Positions 38,796 through 50,769 of a stretch of DNA of 64,000 nucleotides are shown one piece after another. The position numbers and the translations under genes are program-made. Source of the stretch: an uncultured Halieaceae bacterium (lineage in GTDB: Bacteria; Pseudomonadota; Gammaproteobacteria; Pseudomonadales; Halieaceae); assembly GCA_913057135.1 (NCBI GenBank), contig CAJXNM010000004.1, forward strand, positions 1-64,000, in the 5' to 3' direction. The notes beneath the pieces are model-generated. The model had not been told where the DNA came from. It did not search any database and worked only from the letters and a program-made list of their open reading frames with translations. How positions within the stretch are numbered: the stretch's first letter is position 1; every line of letters begins with the position of its first letter.

Positions 38796-39644
38796 TCAGC
38801 CTTCAATCGATTGCACCGTCGTCCTATGCAACAGGCGATCATGTGCCTCGTAGCCACCCGTGGCACGGTGAAGTACCGCCCTGTTATCCCACATCACCAG
38901 CATATTGGCCTGCCACCGGTGCGCGTAAACGAATTGGGTTTGCGTCTGGTGGTTGTGCAACTCCAATAACACCTGCAGCGCCTCATCATCGGGCATACCA
39001 TCTATGCCAATAATGTAGCCCACACAGCCAAAGATGCGCTCCTCACCAGTCACGGGATGCGGGGATAACAATGGGTGCAGTTGCGTCGCCTCGGCGGAAG
39101 CGTCCGCGCGGATATCCATACTTCTGTCCCCTGCTCTATCTGCATCCCCATACACCCCCTGGGGAGCGTATGGCAGCTTCGCCGAGTGAATGGCTTTTCG
39201 ACCCTCGATGGCAGATCGCAGTGCCGCCGGTAGCGCAGCCGCAGCCGCAACCTGATCCGCGTACCAGGTGTCGCCACCGACAGGGGGAATCCTAATGCCA
39301 TAGAGGCAGGTGGCCGCAGGTGGAGTGGCTTGAAAGCTCCAGTCCGTATGCCAAGCCTCAGCGAAAATGGGCGCTTGCTCATCCGCTTTTCGCTGCACCG
39401 CAATAATATGGGGATAGCCTGGTATGGGGGCTATGAAGGGATCATCCCCAAACGGGCCAAACTGCAATGACGCCGCTTGTAACTGATCATCGTTTAAGGA
39501 CTGATCGGGAAAGGCTATCACCCGATATTTGTGCAGTGCCTCAACACAGGTGCGCCGCTGATCTTCAGTTAAGGGTTTCGAGAGATCAACACCGGTTATG
39601 GCCGCGCCACATATTGCATCGGCCGAGCTTACTTGAATAGCCAC
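38796..39644 (-). CDS. TauD/TfdA-family Fe(II)/2-oxoglutarate dioxygenase
   Basis: WHTDWSFQATPPAATCLYG (HxD), GGDTWYADQ, WDNRAVLHRATGGYEAHDRLLHRTTV. Confidence 0.9.
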   Translation of the reverse strand: MAIQVSSADAICGAAITGVDLSKPLTEDQRRTCVEALHKYRVIAFPDQSLNDDQLQAASLQFGPFGDDPFIAPIPGYPHIIAVQRKADEQAPIFAEAWHTDWSFQATPPAATCLYGIRIPPVGGDTWYADQVAAAAALPAALRSAIEGRKAIHSAKLPYAPQGVYGDADRAGDRSMDIRADASAEATQLHPLLSPHPVTGEERIFGCVGYIIGIDGMPDDEALQVLLELHNHQTQTQFVYAHRWQANMLVMWDNRAVLHRATGGYEAHDRLLHRTTVQSIEG

Positions 39645-39777
39645 CGAACACTCCTTTTTGTCATTATTCTCCGAGGTATACCATTATTTTTCCCGGGTCG
39701 CACGCGCACCCTTCTGTGACCGTGACCCGTGACTCAAAACGAATCTAAGGTTTGTAAAAGCGATGCCGAAGTGGTCA

Positions 39778-39865
39778 TGTAGACGCTATAACGCGTATAA
39801 CACACGAAGTTAGCGATGTTTGGTAACTTCAGCGCTATCGTGTTGTCTACACAGCTAGCGCGTCT
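39778..39865. other. Nested inverted repeats upstream of prc
   Basis: TGTAGAC(39778-39784)/GTCTACA(39845-39851); AACAC(39799-39803)/GTGTT(39840-39844); GAAGTTA(39806-39812)/TAACTTC(39824-39830). Confidence 0.6.
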
Positions 39866-39952
39866 GTATCCAGAGAGCGTGGGATGACCACAGTAAATCG
39901 ACAGGACTTTTTCATGACAGATCTACAGCAAGCTACAAGGACCGAAAGCACC

Positions 39953-42163
39953 ATGGGTTTGCGACCAGTAGTAAAAGCTCCGCAACAGACCCTGTTGGCG
40001 TGGGTGGCGACAGCGCTACTGTTGGTTGGTGTCGGGTTGCCCGCCCACGCCCTCTCCCCCACTACGTTACAGGGGAAAACCTTCGAAGAGATGGTCGACA
40101 CCCTCGAGGATCGACACTACGCGGGGCGCATTTACAATGATGAACTCTCCCGCGCTCACCTTGAGGCTTACCTCGACGGGCTGGATCCCCAGAAGATGTT
40201 CTTTTTGCGGTCCGATATTAACGAGTTTCAGCAGTGGGCCACCCAGCTCGATGACTTGAGTCGTGACGGCGATGTCAGCCCTGCCTTCACCATCTTCAAT
40301 CGCTACCTTGAGCGTTTACAAGCGCGATACGAGCGCATTCTGGGTGGTCTCAAAGAGCAGATCGCAGGCTTTGATTACACTGTCGAAGAGTACGTCGACC
40401 TCGAAGGGGACAGTTACGACTGGGCCAATGACGTGGCAGAGCTTGATGAGCGGTGGCGCAAGAGTCTGAAGAATCAGGCCTTAAGCTTGCGTCTAGCGGA
40501 AAAACCCGATGCAGAGATACCCGAGACCCTCGAGCGCCGCTTCAAAAACCGATTGAACCGACTCGATCAATACAATGAACAGGATGTATTTGCGGTTTAT
40601 GCCAACGCATTAACGGAACTGTATGACCCCCACACGTCCTATTTTTCGCCTCGTCGTGCGGAAAATTTCGACATCAACATGAGCCTGTCTTTCGATGGCA
40701 TTGGGGCGGTACTGCAGGTCGATGATGAATACACCAAGGTCGTGCGCCTCGTACCGGCAGGTCCCGCTCAAAAGCAAGGCGAACTTGAGCCCTCCGACCT
40801 CATCATTGGTGTTGGTCAGGGCGTTGACGGTCCCATCACCGACGTGATTGGCTGGCGGTTGGACGAGGTAGTGGATCTGATTCGAGGCCCTCGTGAGACC
40901 ACCGTGCGTCTTGAGGTCATCCCCGACGCGGGCAAGATGGATCAGCGCCATGTCATTGCCATTGAGCGTAATCAGGTCAAGCTCGAAGAGCAGGCCGCTC
41001 AAGGGGAGCTCATTGAAGTGGAAGACGTTGACGGCACCCTGCGTAAAATTGGTGTCATCGACGTTCCTGCCTTCTACATCGATTTCGCGGCCCTACGCCG
41101 CGGTGAGAAAGACTATAAATCGACCACCCGGGACGTGAAGCGCATTATTGACGAGCTAGAGGCACAAGGTGCGGAGGGTTTGGTCATTGACCTGCGCAAC
41201 AACGGCGGCGGCTCGCTTCAAGAAGCCAACGACCTCACCGGCCTTTTTATAGAGTACGGACCAACGGTGCAGATTCGTTCGGCTGAGCGTCGAGTATGGC
41301 GCGATGGCAAACGCCGCCGATCTGAGTACTACCAAGGCCCGGTTGCGGTACTCATTAACCGTTTGAGTGCGTCAGCCTCTGAGATTTTTGCGGGCGCCAT
41401 CCAAGACTATGGTCGAGGTGTAGTCCTTGGGGATCGTTCCTTTGGTAAGGGCACGGTACAAACCCTGCTCGATCTACCCGAAGGTCAACTCAAGGTCACG
41501 GAAAGTAAGTTTTATCGAATTTCCGGCGACTCTACACAGCATCGGGGCGTGCTCCCCGATATTGAGTTCCCCTCCATGTTCGACCACGAAGAAATTGGCG
41601 AAAGCGCCCTCGACTATGCCCTTGACTGGGATCAGATCGATCCCGTGAGGCATCGTTTATATGACGCATTTGGGCCCTTGGTCCCGGCTTTAGAAAAGCG
41701 CCATCGGTCCCGGGCTGCCAACGACCCAGACTTTATCTACCTGACTGACCAGGTAGCACTAGCGGAGGAGACACGCGGTATCACCCGGTTACCGCTGGCT
41801 GAAGCCGCGCGTCGAGCGATGCGCGAAGAGCAGGAAGCACGCGCCCTCGCTATTGAAAACAAACGCCGACAGGCTAAGGGCTTACCTGTCCTCGCCAGTC
41901 TCGACGAACTTAACGAGGACGAACCTGACGAAGACGAACCTGACGACGATAGCAACGACGCCACTTCAGAGGATTCAGAGTCAGCAGAGGTTGATAGCGC
42001 AGACACCGGCATGGGGAGTTACGGCGCTACAGAGCAGACCATCGACGATGAAGAGGACGATAAGGCTGAAGACGACGTATTGCTGTTGGAAGCGGGCAGG
42101 ATTTTGGCCGACTCGATGGCCCTTAGCGTCGCTGCGCCAAGCTCTCAAACCGCCTCACGCTGA
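39953..42163 (+). CDS. prc: Carboxy-terminal processing (tail-specific) protease
   Basis: Signal peptide WVATALLLVGVGLPAHA; PDZ region (YDPHTSYFSPRRAENFDINMSLSFDGIGAVLQ); VLINRLSASASEIFAGAIQDYGRGVVLGDRSFGKGTVQ Ser/Lys core; ATG 39953 or 39884. Confidence 0.94.
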   Translation: MGLRPVVKAPQQTLLAWVATALLLVGVGLPAHALSPTTLQGKTFEEMVDTLEDRHYAGRIYNDELSRAHLEAYLDGLDPQKMFFLRSDINEFQQWATQLDDLSRDGDVSPAFTIFNRYLERLQARYERILGGLKEQIAGFDYTVEEYVDLEGDSYDWANDVAELDERWRKSLKNQALSLRLAEKPDAEIPETLERRFKNRLNRLDQYNEQDVFAVYANALTELYDPHTSYFSPRRAENFDINMSLSFDGIGAVLQVDDEYTKVVRLVPAGPAQKQGELEPSDLIIGVGQGVDGPITDVIGWRLDEVVDLIRGPRETTVRLEVIPDAGKMDQRHVIAIERNQVKLEEQAAQGELIEVEDVDGTLRKIGVIDVPAFYIDFAALRRGEKDYKSTTRDVKRIIDELEAQGAEGLVIDLRNNGGGSLQEANDLTGLFIEYGPTVQIRSAERRVWRDGKRRRSEYYQGPVAVLINRLSASASEIFAGAIQDYGRGVVLGDRSFGKGTVQTLLDLPEGQLKVTESKFYRISGDSTQHRGVLPDIEFPSMFDHEEIGESALDYALDWDQIDPVRHRLYDAFGPLVPALEKRHRSRAANDPDFIYLTDQVALAEETRGITRLPLAEAARRAMREEQEARALAIENKRRQAKGLPVLASLDELNEDEPDEDEPDDDSNDATSEDSESAEVDSADTGMGSYGATEQTIDDEEDDKAEDDVLLLEAGRILADSMALSVAAPSSQTASR

Positions 42164-43543
42164 TACCCCATCGTACCAACCCAGGGTTGGATGCAACCTC
42201 ACCACATCGCCGATGATCAGTAAGGTGGGTGCTTGGGGTTGCTCTTGGGCCACCCTCTCCTCGATGGTGGCCAAGGTTGCCGCGAGGACCCGTTGCTGTG
42301 GCAGCGTCGCTTTTTCGACGACGGCTGTTGGGGTTTCGGGATCTCGCCCTGCCCCTATCAGGCTCTGGGCAATAATAGACAATCCAGCGAGGCCCATGTA
42401 AAACACCAGTGTCTCACTGGGATTCAGGTAGTCGGCCCACGTTAAATCGAGTGTGTAATTGCGCGTATGGCCGGTGATGAAGCGCACCGATTGGGCGTAA
42501 TCACGGTGGGTCAAAGGAATACCGCCGTAGCAGGCAGCGCCCGAGGCCGCGGTGATACCGGGCACCACTTCGAACTCTACGCCGGCGGCCATGAGCCCTT
42601 CTATTTCTTCGCCACCACGGCCAAAGATAAAGGGATCACCCCCTTTCAGACGTGCAACACGCTTACCCTGTTGAGCCAGAGACAACAGGGTTGCGTTGAT
42701 TTCACTCTGGGGCATCGCGTGCTCAGCGCGCTGCTTGCCCACATACATTTTCTCTGCGTCCCGGCGTGCCATTTCAACGATGCCGGGTCCGACCAAACGG
42801 TCGTAGAGTACAACGTCGGCCCTTTGCAATAGACGCAGCGCCTTGAACGTCATCAAATCGGGATCACCGGGACCTGCGCCGATAAGATAGACCGCGCCCC
42901 GTTGTGTGCCATCCCTGTTTGCTAATGCGGCGTCGAACAAAGCCTGTGCCCGTGCTGTTTGTTGCGCCAGCAAAGCGGGTACAAGCTCAGTCTCGTCGAT
43001 GAGATGTTCCCAAAACAGCCGACGCTCGCGCTCTTCGGTAACCACATTAGCAAGCTGTTCCCGCCGCTCCCCTAAAAACCGCGCGACATCGGCGTAGCCC
43101 TCTGGGTAACGGCTCTCGATGTCGCTGCGCACCCGTCTGGCCAAGACAGGACTGCTGCCACTGGAGGAAATCGCCATGACCAACGGTGTGCGATCGACAA
43201 TGGCTGGAATGATGAAAGAACACAGATCGGGATCATCCACCACATTAACGGGGATGTGTTGTCGTTGCGCAGCCTCGGATACCTCGCGGTTGACCGCTCG
43301 ATCGGGTGTAGCGGCGATAATGGCACGATAGCCCTGTAGAGGCTGGTTGGCCCAAACAGTCGAATAATGGTTACCGCCCTCACCCAGTAACTCGGCTAAT
43401 TCCTCGGTGATATTAGGCGCTAACACATCGAGGACAGCACCGGCGCGGTGCAGCAAGCGAGCTTTTCGCGTGGCGACAATACCACCGCCTACCAGCAGCA
43501 CCTTGTGACCCTGAAGTTTGAGACAAATCGGCAAATAGTCCAT
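42155..43543 (-). CDS. cysG: Siroheme synthase (trifunctional)
   Basis: N-terminal [50 protein letters not shown]-terminal [34 protein letters not shown]. Confidence 0.97.
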   Translation of the reverse strand: MDYLPICLKLQGHKVLLVGGGIVATRKARLLHRAGAVLDVLAPNITEELAELLGEGGNHYSTVWANQPLQGYRAIIAATPDRAVNREVSEAAQRQHIPVNVVDDPDLCSFIIPAIVDRTPLVMAISSSGSSPVLARRVRSDIESRYPEGYADVARFLGERREQLANVVTEERERRLFWEHLIDETELVPALLAQQTARAQALFDAALANRDGTQRGAVYLIGAGPGDPDLMTFKALRLLQRADVVLYDRLVGPGIVEMARRDAEKMYVGKQRAEHAMPQSEINATLLSLAQQGKRVARLKGGDPFIFGRGGEEIEGLMAAGVEFEVVPGITAASGAACYGGIPLTHRDYAQSVRFITGHTRNYTLDLTWADYLNPSETLVFYMGLAGLSIIAQSLIGAGRDPETPTAVVEKATLPQQRVLAATLATIEERVAQEQPQAPTLLIIGDVVRLHPTLGWYDGVSA

Positions 43544-43554
43544 GACCGTCGTAG

Positions 43555-44850
43555 TCAGCTAATCCGGGTTTGACCTGCCATGTATGGCTGCAGAACCTCT
43601 GGGATCAGCACAGAACCATCGGCCTGCTGATAATTCTCAAGAACCGCCACCAGGGCTCGACCGACGGCCACACCAGAGCCATTCAAGGTATGCAGCAATG
43701 CGGGCTTGCCCGTTTCGGGATTGCGCCAGCGGGCCTGTAATCGCCGTGCCTGATAATCCCGAAAGTTGGAGCAACTTGAAATCTCTCGGTAGGCGCTCTG
43801 TCCAGGCAGCCACACTTCCAAGTCGTAGGTTAGCGCGGAGGAGAAGCCCAAATCACCGCCGCACAGTATGACTTTCCGATAGGGTAGTTCCAGGGCCTCT
43901 AGGATGAATTCAGCATGTCCTGTCAGGTCTTCGAGGGCTTGGGCAGACTGTTCTGGCCGCACCAGCTGTACGAGTTCGACTTTCTCAAATTGGTGCTGAC
44001 GAATTAAGCCCCGGGTGTCGCGACCATAACTCCCGGCCTCGGAGCGGAAACACGGGGTGTGGGCAACCATCCGAATACCATCGGCGCCCAGCTCCTGCTC
44101 TTCAATAATACGATCCCGAGCAATATTGGTGACCGGCACCTCGGCAGTGGGAATAAGGTAGTAGCCATCATCCCCTTGAACCTTAAATAGGTCCTCAGCA
44201 AATTTTGGCAGCTGACCTGTGCCGTACAAGGATTGGCTGTTCACCATGTAGGGCACGTAAGCTTCGGTGTAACCATGGCGTTCGGTGTGCGTATCGAGCA
44301 TGAACTGGGTCAGCGCCCTTTGCAGTCGAGCGACGCCCCCTTTCAGTACCGCGAAGCGTGAGCCGGTAATACGCGTCGCCGCATCGCCATCGAGTTGTCC
44401 CAGACCCTCGGCAATATCCACATGGTCGAGGGGCTCAAAGTCGAATACCCGCGGCGTGCCCCAGCGAGCGACTTCGACGTTGTCATCCTCAGAGGCTCCT
44501 GCCGGTACCTGTGAATCGGGCACGTTCGGTGTGCTTTGTAACAGCTCATCGATGGCCCCCTGCGCGGCCTTGGCGTCGGCGGTTGCACCGTCGATCTCGG
44601 CGGCGATTCGCTCTAGCAGGGTATTTACCTCGGCCTTGGCGTCCTCGACCGCCATACCCTGCCCCACCAGCTCGCCAATCTTTTTCGATGCTGCTTTGCG
44701 TTCGGCGAGCAACTGCTGGGAGCGCATATCGGCCGCTTTGCGTCGACTGTCGAGGTCGATAAATTGCTCGATCGGAAACCTGTGGCCCTTGCGAGCCAGC
44801 GCAGCGGCGATAGCCTCGGGATCCGAGCGAACAACTTTTAAATCGAGCAT
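43555..44850 (-). CDS. serS: Seryl-tRNA synthetase
   Basis: [14 protein letters not shown]; class II motifs [66 protein letters not shown]; start 44850. Confidence 0.97.
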   Translation of the reverse strand: MLDLKVVRSDPEAIAAALARKGHRFPIEQFIDLDSRRKAADMRSQQLLAERKAASKKIGELVGQGMAVEDAKAEVNTLLERIAAEIDGATADAKAAQGAIDELLQSTPNVPDSQVPAGASEDDNVEVARWGTPRVFDFEPLDHVDIAEGLGQLDGDAATRITGSRFAVLKGGVARLQRALTQFMLDTHTERHGYTEAYVPYMVNSQSLYGTGQLPKFAEDLFKVQGDDGYYLIPTAEVPVTNIARDRIIEEQELGADGIRMVAHTPCFRSEAGSYGRDTRGLIRQHQFEKVELVQLVRPEQSAQALEDLTGHAEFILEALELPYRKVILCGGDLGFSSALTYDLEVWLPGQSAYREISSCSNFRDYQARRLQARWRNPETGKPALLHTLNGSGVAVGRALVAVLENYQQADGSVLIPEVLQPYMAGQTRIS

Positions 44851-44906
44851 GACAGCCTCCAGCAAGCCAAATTTGGGGGGTTGAAATAGCCGCGCATCAT
44901 ACCCGA

Positions 44907-45281
44907 TCAGAGCACCATGCGTGTCAGCATGACGCCACTCGCTGCACCGACAACACAAATTAACAGGGTCGCCAAGCCGTATAACAGGCCAAGCACCAGC
45001 TGACCGCGCTCGAGCATTTGCAGTAGTTCAAGGGATACGGTCGACAGGGTGGTGAACGCCCCAAAAAATCCCACCATCCCTAAGGCCCGTAAATCTGGGT
45101 GCAGGACTTGGCGCTCGAGTAGCACCGCCAAGACACCGATACCGAAAGCACCCACGATATTCACTGCGAACGTTGCCAAGGGCCAGTGGCTGTCATTGAT
45201 GGGGCGAATCGCCAGTGAAATGCCATAGCGAGCCATAGCCCCCGCCGCGCCACCGATGGCAACGTACAACCAAGCCAACAT
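44907..45281 (-). CDS. crcB: Fluoride ion channel CrcB/Fluc
   Basis: [46 protein letters not shown]. Confidence 0.95.
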   Translation of the reverse strand: MLAWLYVAIGGAAGAMARYGISLAIRPINDSHWPLATFAVNIVGAFGIGVLAVLLERQVLHPDLRALGMVGFFGAFTTLSTVSLELLQMLERGQLVLGLLYGLATLLICVVGAASGVMLTRMVL

Positions 45282-46627
45282 CAGGACGCCTCCCCGAAGG
45301 TGGCCGCGATGTCACGCTGCCGCAACTGCTGCAGTTTTTCCCGAATCTTGATCTCCAAGCCTCGTGGAACCGGTTCATAGTAATGTTGGCGCTCCATAGC
45401 ATCGGGAAAATAGTGCACCCCCGCCGCGTAGGCATCGGGCTCATCGTGGGCATACCGATAGCCCTGCCCAAGCCCCTGCTCCTTCATCAAAGCCGTAGGG
45501 GCATTGCATAAATGGGCTGGCACCGGAAGACTTGGGCCATTTTCTGCCTCGGCTCTTGCGGATTTGTACGCCAGATAAACCGCATTGCTCTTCGCTGCGC
45601 AGGCCAGATAGGTAATGGCTTGCGCGATGGCGAGCTCACCTTCGGGGCTACCCAGACGCTCTTGCACTTGCCAGGCGTCCAACGCCAATGCCAACGCACG
45701 GGGATCCGCATTGCCAACATCTTCACTGGCCATTCGCACCACCCGACGCGCGATATAAAGGGGGTCGCAACCCCCGTCCAGCATTCGGGCAAACCAATAC
45801 AGGCTCGCGTCAGGGTTGCTGCCTCGAACCGATTTATGCAGTGCACTTATTTGGTCATAGAACGCATCGCCACCCTTGTCGAATCGCCGAACGCTCCCCG
45901 TGCCAATCTCATCAATAACCGATTGATCGATACGACGTCTGCCATTGGCATCGCTGTGTGCCAAATCGGCGGCCAGTTCCAATTGCGCTAACGCTCGGCG
46001 ACCATCACCGTCAGCACTTCGGGCCAACTGCTGAAGACAGACCTCATCAATCACCACATCACACAGTTGCGTCGATAGGGCCCGTCGCATCAGGGTTTCC
46101 AGATCATCCTGTTCAAGGGCACGCAAGCGATACACTCGAGCCCTGGAGAGCAAGGCCGAGTTCAACTCAAAGGAGGGATTTTCCGTGGTTGCCCCAATGA
46201 AAGTAATGGTGCCCTCCTCCACATAAGGTAGAAACGCATCCTGCTGGGCTTTATTGAAGCGATGCACCTCGTCGACAAAAAGTACCGTGGCCCGGCCCCT
46301 CGCTTGTTCCGCCTGGGCCTGGGTCATCGCATCGCGAATATCCCGCACACCTGCCATAACCGCCGATAACTGCAAGAATCGGGCATCGGCCTGCTGGGCA
46401 GCAATGCGTGCGAGCGTCGTTTTACCCACCCCCGGCGGCCCCCACAGAACAAACGAGTGCAAATGACCACGATTAATAGCCTGGGCTAGCGGACGATCAG
46501 CGCTCAATAAATGGCCTTGACCCACGAACTCTTGCAAGCATGTCGGTCGCATTGCAGCGGCCAAGGGCACCGGCACCTGCGCCGAATCGGCACTCGAGAA
46601 GAGTCCTTGCTGGGGTGTATCAACCAA
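45281..46627 (-). CDS. rarA: Replication-associated recombination protein A (AAA+)
   Basis: LAAAMRPTCLQEFVGQGHLL, LWGPPGVGKTTLARIAA, FVDEVHRFNKAQQDAFLPYVE, GATTENPSFELNSALLSRARVY. Confidence 0.97.
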   Translation of the reverse strand: MVDTPQQGLFSSADSAQVPVPLAAAMRPTCLQEFVGQGHLLSADRPLAQAINRGHLHSFVLWGPPGVGKTTLARIAAQQADARFLQLSAVMAGVRDIRDAMTQAQAEQARGRATVLFVDEVHRFNKAQQDAFLPYVEEGTITFIGATTENPSFELNSALLSRARVYRLRALEQDDLETLMRRALSTQLCDVVIDEVCLQQLARSADGDGRRALAQLELAADLAHSDANGRRRIDQSVIDEIGTGSVRRFDKGGDAFYDQISALHKSVRGSNPDASLYWFARMLDGGCDPLYIARRVVRMASEDVGNADPRALALALDAWQVQERLGSPEGELAIAQAITYLACAAKSNAVYLAYKSARAEAENGPSLPVPAHLCNAPTALMKEQGLGQGYRYAHDEPDAYAAGVHYFPDAMERQHYYEPVPRGLEIKIREKLQQLRQRDIAATFGEAS

Positions 46628-46630
46628 GAC

Positions 46631-47287
46631 CTAGGGTTCCTGGGTGTAGACGTCGATGGTGTCTGGGGGTTCGAACAGGAATGTCGATAACGGAGGCACC
46701 TCGTTGGCATCGACCGTAAATACGATATCGATGGTCTGCCCCAGATTATCGTCGATGGTAAGTCGCCGGGGTAAATCGTCGCGATAGTGCACGCGCATGG
46801 CATCAAAGTCTGCCTTGGGACTCAGGGGCGTCAGGGTCAACAGGTCTGCCGTCCATTCAAGCCGGTAGTCACGGGCCAAATCTTTCATCGATTGAGTCAA
46901 AAGTCGCAAGGGCGCACTGCCGTCGAGACCCATGGGCTGACGTGTGATCGTTTCCAAATCGAGGTCGTACTGCCAGAGCCAGTTTCCGTCGGCAACCAGT
47001 AGTTGCTGTCCTGGCGCCTCTATTGACCACCGAAAAAAATGGGGCTTACGCAGGGCAAATTGTCCCCGACTTTGACTGAGCAACTCGCCCTCGGCATCTT
47101 CGATACGCTGTTCAAAACGACCCAATAGACCCTCTACTGGCAATAAACTGGCAGACGCGTCAAAGGGTTGTGCGCCGGGACTTGGGTGTTCAGGTATCTC
47201 CTCGGCGAGCGCCCTCGTACTGCAAGACACAAGCACCGCGATGGCCGCAACACGCCCCCAAACCGATCTCATGGCTGACTCCAGCAT
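46631..47287 (-). CDS. lolA: Outer-membrane lipoprotein carrier protein
   Basis: Signal-like N-term; LLGRFEQRIEDAEGELLSQSRGQFALRKPHFFRWSIEAPGQQLLVADGNWLWQYDLDLETI; between rarA and ftsK. Confidence 0.92.
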   Translation of the reverse strand: MLESAMRSVWGRVAAIAVLVSCSTRALAEEIPEHPSPGAQPFDASASLLPVEGLLGRFEQRIEDAEGELLSQSRGQFALRKPHFFRWSIEAPGQQLLVADGNWLWQYDLDLETITRQPMGLDGSAPLRLLTQSMKDLARDYRLEWTADLLTLTPLSPKADFDAMRVHYRDDLPRRLTIDDNLGQTIDIVFTVDANEVPPLSTFLFEPPDTIDVYTQEP

Positions 47288-47291
47288 TAGG

Positions 47292-49640
47292 TTAATCTTC
47301 GGCCGGGGGTGGTGCCAACACATCCCGTTGACCATTTGTCCCCATGGTGGAGACCACACCCGCCATCTCCATGGCTTCTATCAGTCGCGCCGCTCGGTTG
47401 TAGCCAATGCGAAGCTTACGCTGAACACTGGAAATAGAGGCCCGCCGACTTTTACAGACGTGGTGCACCGCTTCATCGTAGAGCGGATCACTCTCGGGGT
47501 CGTCACTATCCGAGGAGGCTGACTGAAGTTCACCGGCGGTGACGGGGGTTTGACCGCCCTCATCGAGTAAGCCCTCGATGTATTTGGGTTCAGCCCGACG
47601 CTTCCAATCATTCACAACCCGATGCACCTCATCATCGGAGCAGAAAGCACCGTGAACCCGTACAGGAACGTTGCTACCCGAGGGTTGATACAGCATATCG
47701 CCGTAACCCAACAACTGTTCAGCGCCCCCATGATCGAGGATGGTGCGGGAGTCGATTTTCGAGCTGACTGAAAATGCGATGCGGGTTGGAATGTTCGCTT
47801 TGATAAGCCCTGTAATCACATCGACCGAGGGGCGTTGTGTCGCCAGTATCAGGTGGATACCTGCAGCTCGGGCCTTTTGAGCAATCCGTGCAATTAGCTC
47901 TTCGACCTTTTTACCGACGATCATCATCATGTCGGCGAATTCGTCGATCACCACCACGATGCTGGGCAGCTCTTCAAGGTGAGGTTGAACCTGATCTTCC
48001 TCAGGCGTCATCGACAAGGGATCAGGCTTCCATGTTGGATCAGGAATAGGCTCGCCCGCACGAATGGCGTCAGCCACCTTCCGGTTGAAGCCTGCCAAAT
48101 TACGCACCCCCATGAGCGACATCAGCTTGTAGCGCCGCTCCATCTCGGCAACACACCAGCGCAGGCCGTTGGCTGCGTCTTTCATGTCGGTAATCACCGG
48201 TGTCAACAAATGGGGAATGCCCTCGTACACCGATAGCTCCAGCATTTTCGGATCCACCAGGATAAGTCGTACCTGATCGGGGCCCGCCTTGTAGAGCAGG
48301 CTCACCAACATGCAGTTAACGCCCACCGATTTACCCGAGCCGGTTGTACCCGCCACCAGCAAATGGGGCATTTTTGCCAGATCTGCCACCACGGGCGCCC
48401 CCGCAATATCGTGACCGAGCGCCAGGGTCAGGGGTGATTTGGAATCTTCAAAGGTCTTTGATGCAAGCACTTCCTTGAAGTTCACTGTCTGGCGATCGGC
48501 GTTGGGGATTTCGATACCGACCACACTCTTCCCCGGAATCACCTCAACAACTCGCACAGAAATCACCGCCAGTGATCGGGCCAAATCTTTCGCAAGATTG
48601 GAGATACGCGATACTTTAACGCCCGGTGCCGGTTGAATTTCAAATCGCGTCACGACAGGTCCCGGGTAAACCGCGGTTACCTCAGCCGTGACGTTGAAAT
48701 CGGCCAACTTGAGCTCTAGCAAGCGCGATAAGGACTCGAGTTCTTCTCGGGAATAACCCCTTGGGCCAGTATGGACTGGGGCATCAAGCAGCTCGAGGGG
48801 TGGCAATTCACCGACCAGAGGTTGATCAAACAGCGGTTGCTGTTTTTCCGCTTGAATCCGCTGTCCAGACTCGACTTTGGGTTCCGGTGCCTTGATTTTT
48901 GGCGGAGGCCGCTTTTTGGTGGTTTCAACGTATTCGGCAATTTTTGTTTTACGCGCTTCGACCTGTTGAGCCCGGGCCCGGCGCTCGGCCCAACGATCCC
49001 GCAGTGTGTAAAAACGGTCTCGCGTAGCGTTCAGGAACGCCAATACCCGAGCGCCGATCCAGTCGATGAGGTGTAGCCAACTGATATCGGCGAACAGGGT
49101 CATGCCCAGCAAAAATACGGCAACGAGAATAAGACGACTACCCACGGGGCTAAACGCGACGTCAAACCCAACACCCACCGCCGCACCCAATATGCCACCC
49201 GCCCCCTGGGGCAAGCTTGATCCACCCTTGTCGTTCAGCGCGGCAATTGATGTGAACGCGACAACGGCCAGCAGTAATCCCAGAGCCCGCAAGCCAAAGA
49301 GCAGCCAATGCAGCGGCTGGTGATCGTCCGCCTCTGTCAGTATGCGCAATGCCCGCCATGCCAGTAGTATCGGCACCAGGTAGGCGGCAAATCCAAGCAG
49401 AGAGAAGGTAACGTCGGCCACGAAAGCGCCGGTAATGCCGGCCATATTGCGCACGGAGTCACCCGTGCCACTTGCAGACCACCCCGGGTCATCCGGGTGG
49501 TAGCTCACCAGGGCTAGCAACAGTAGTAGGCAGCCAGCGCTCACCGCAATGAACAAACCGTCACGCAAACGTCGGCGAGGATGACTCAGCTCGGCTGTGG
49601 TTGCGGTCTTACGCGTACTCGCCAAACTATTAACTCCCAA
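47292..49640 (-). CDS. ftsK: DNA translocase FtsK
   Basis: N-terminal TMs; [72 protein letters not shown]; gamma domain [24 protein letters not shown]. Confidence 0.98.
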   Translation of the reverse strand: MGVNSLASTRKTATTAELSHPRRRLRDGLFIAVSAGCLLLLLALVSYHPDDPGWSASGTGDSVRNMAGITGAFVADVTFSLLGFAAYLVPILLAWRALRILTEADDHQPLHWLLFGLRALGLLLAVVAFTSIAALNDKGGSSLPQGAGGILGAAVGVGFDVAFSPVGSRLILVAVFLLGMTLFADISWLHLIDWIGARVLAFLNATRDRFYTLRDRWAERRARAQQVEARKTKIAEYVETTKKRPPPKIKAPEPKVESGQRIQAEKQQPLFDQPLVGELPPLELLDAPVHTGPRGYSREELESLSRLLELKLADFNVTAEVTAVYPGPVVTRFEIQPAPGVKVSRISNLAKDLARSLAVISVRVVEVIPGKSVVGIEIPNADRQTVNFKEVLASKTFEDSKSPLTLALGHDIAGAPVVADLAKMPHLLVAGTTGSGKSVGVNCMLVSLLYKAGPDQVRLILVDPKMLELSVYEGIPHLLTPVITDMKDAANGLRWCVAEMERRYKLMSLMGVRNLAGFNRKVADAIRAGEPIPDPTWKPDPLSMTPEEDQVQPHLEELPSIVVVIDEFADMMMIVGKKVEELIARIAQKARAAGIHLILATQRPSVDVITGLIKANIPTRIAFSVSSKIDSRTILDHGGAEQLLGYGDMLYQPSGSNVPVRVHGAFCSDDEVHRVVNDWKRRAEPKYIEGLLDEGGQTPVTAGELQSASSDSDDPESDPLYDEAVHHVCKSRRASISSVQRKLRIGYNRAARLIEAMEMAGVVSTMGTNGQRDVLAPPPAED

Positions 49641-49769
49641 TTAAGAAAGGCAAAACTCTAACATATGCCACCAGCAAAAGCCCTCTTTCTTCAATTTTTT
49701 CAGTGGCTTGCATTGTTTTTCGAGAATCCGCCTTCGCTTTGCCGGGAATGATTCTGTGGTTTACCCTAG

Positions 49770-49800
49770 CGCACCATTTTTTTGACGCACCATTTTTTGA
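49770..49800. repeat. Tandem direct repeat in trxB leader
   Basis: CGCACCATTTTTTTGA (49770-49785) followed directly by CGCACCATTTTTTGA (49786-49800), units differ by one T. Confidence 0.85.
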
Positions 49801-49808
49801 AGAGGTAG

Positions 49809-50762
<954 letters not shown>

Positions 50763-50769
50763 ATCTTCG

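Noticed and set aside
39733-39801. Possible sigma70 promoter using TATAAC repeats upstream of prc
   Set aside because: No -35 at acceptable spacing could be identified.
41853-42401. 182-aa ORF overlapping the prc 3' end and antisense to cysG
   Set aside because: Spans two convergent, well-supported genes in other frames; repetitive Thr/Asn stretch comes from the acidic-tail DNA.
44285-44884. 199-aa plus-strand ORF opposite serS
   Set aside because: Ser/Arg/Ala-rich shadow ORF antisense to serS; no domain signature.
48196-48204. ACCGGTGTC copies in ftsK and at 9702-9710 in the adaptor gene
   Set aside because: Inside coding sequence and lacking the full palindrome; treated as chance matches and used to temper the operator claim at 14708.
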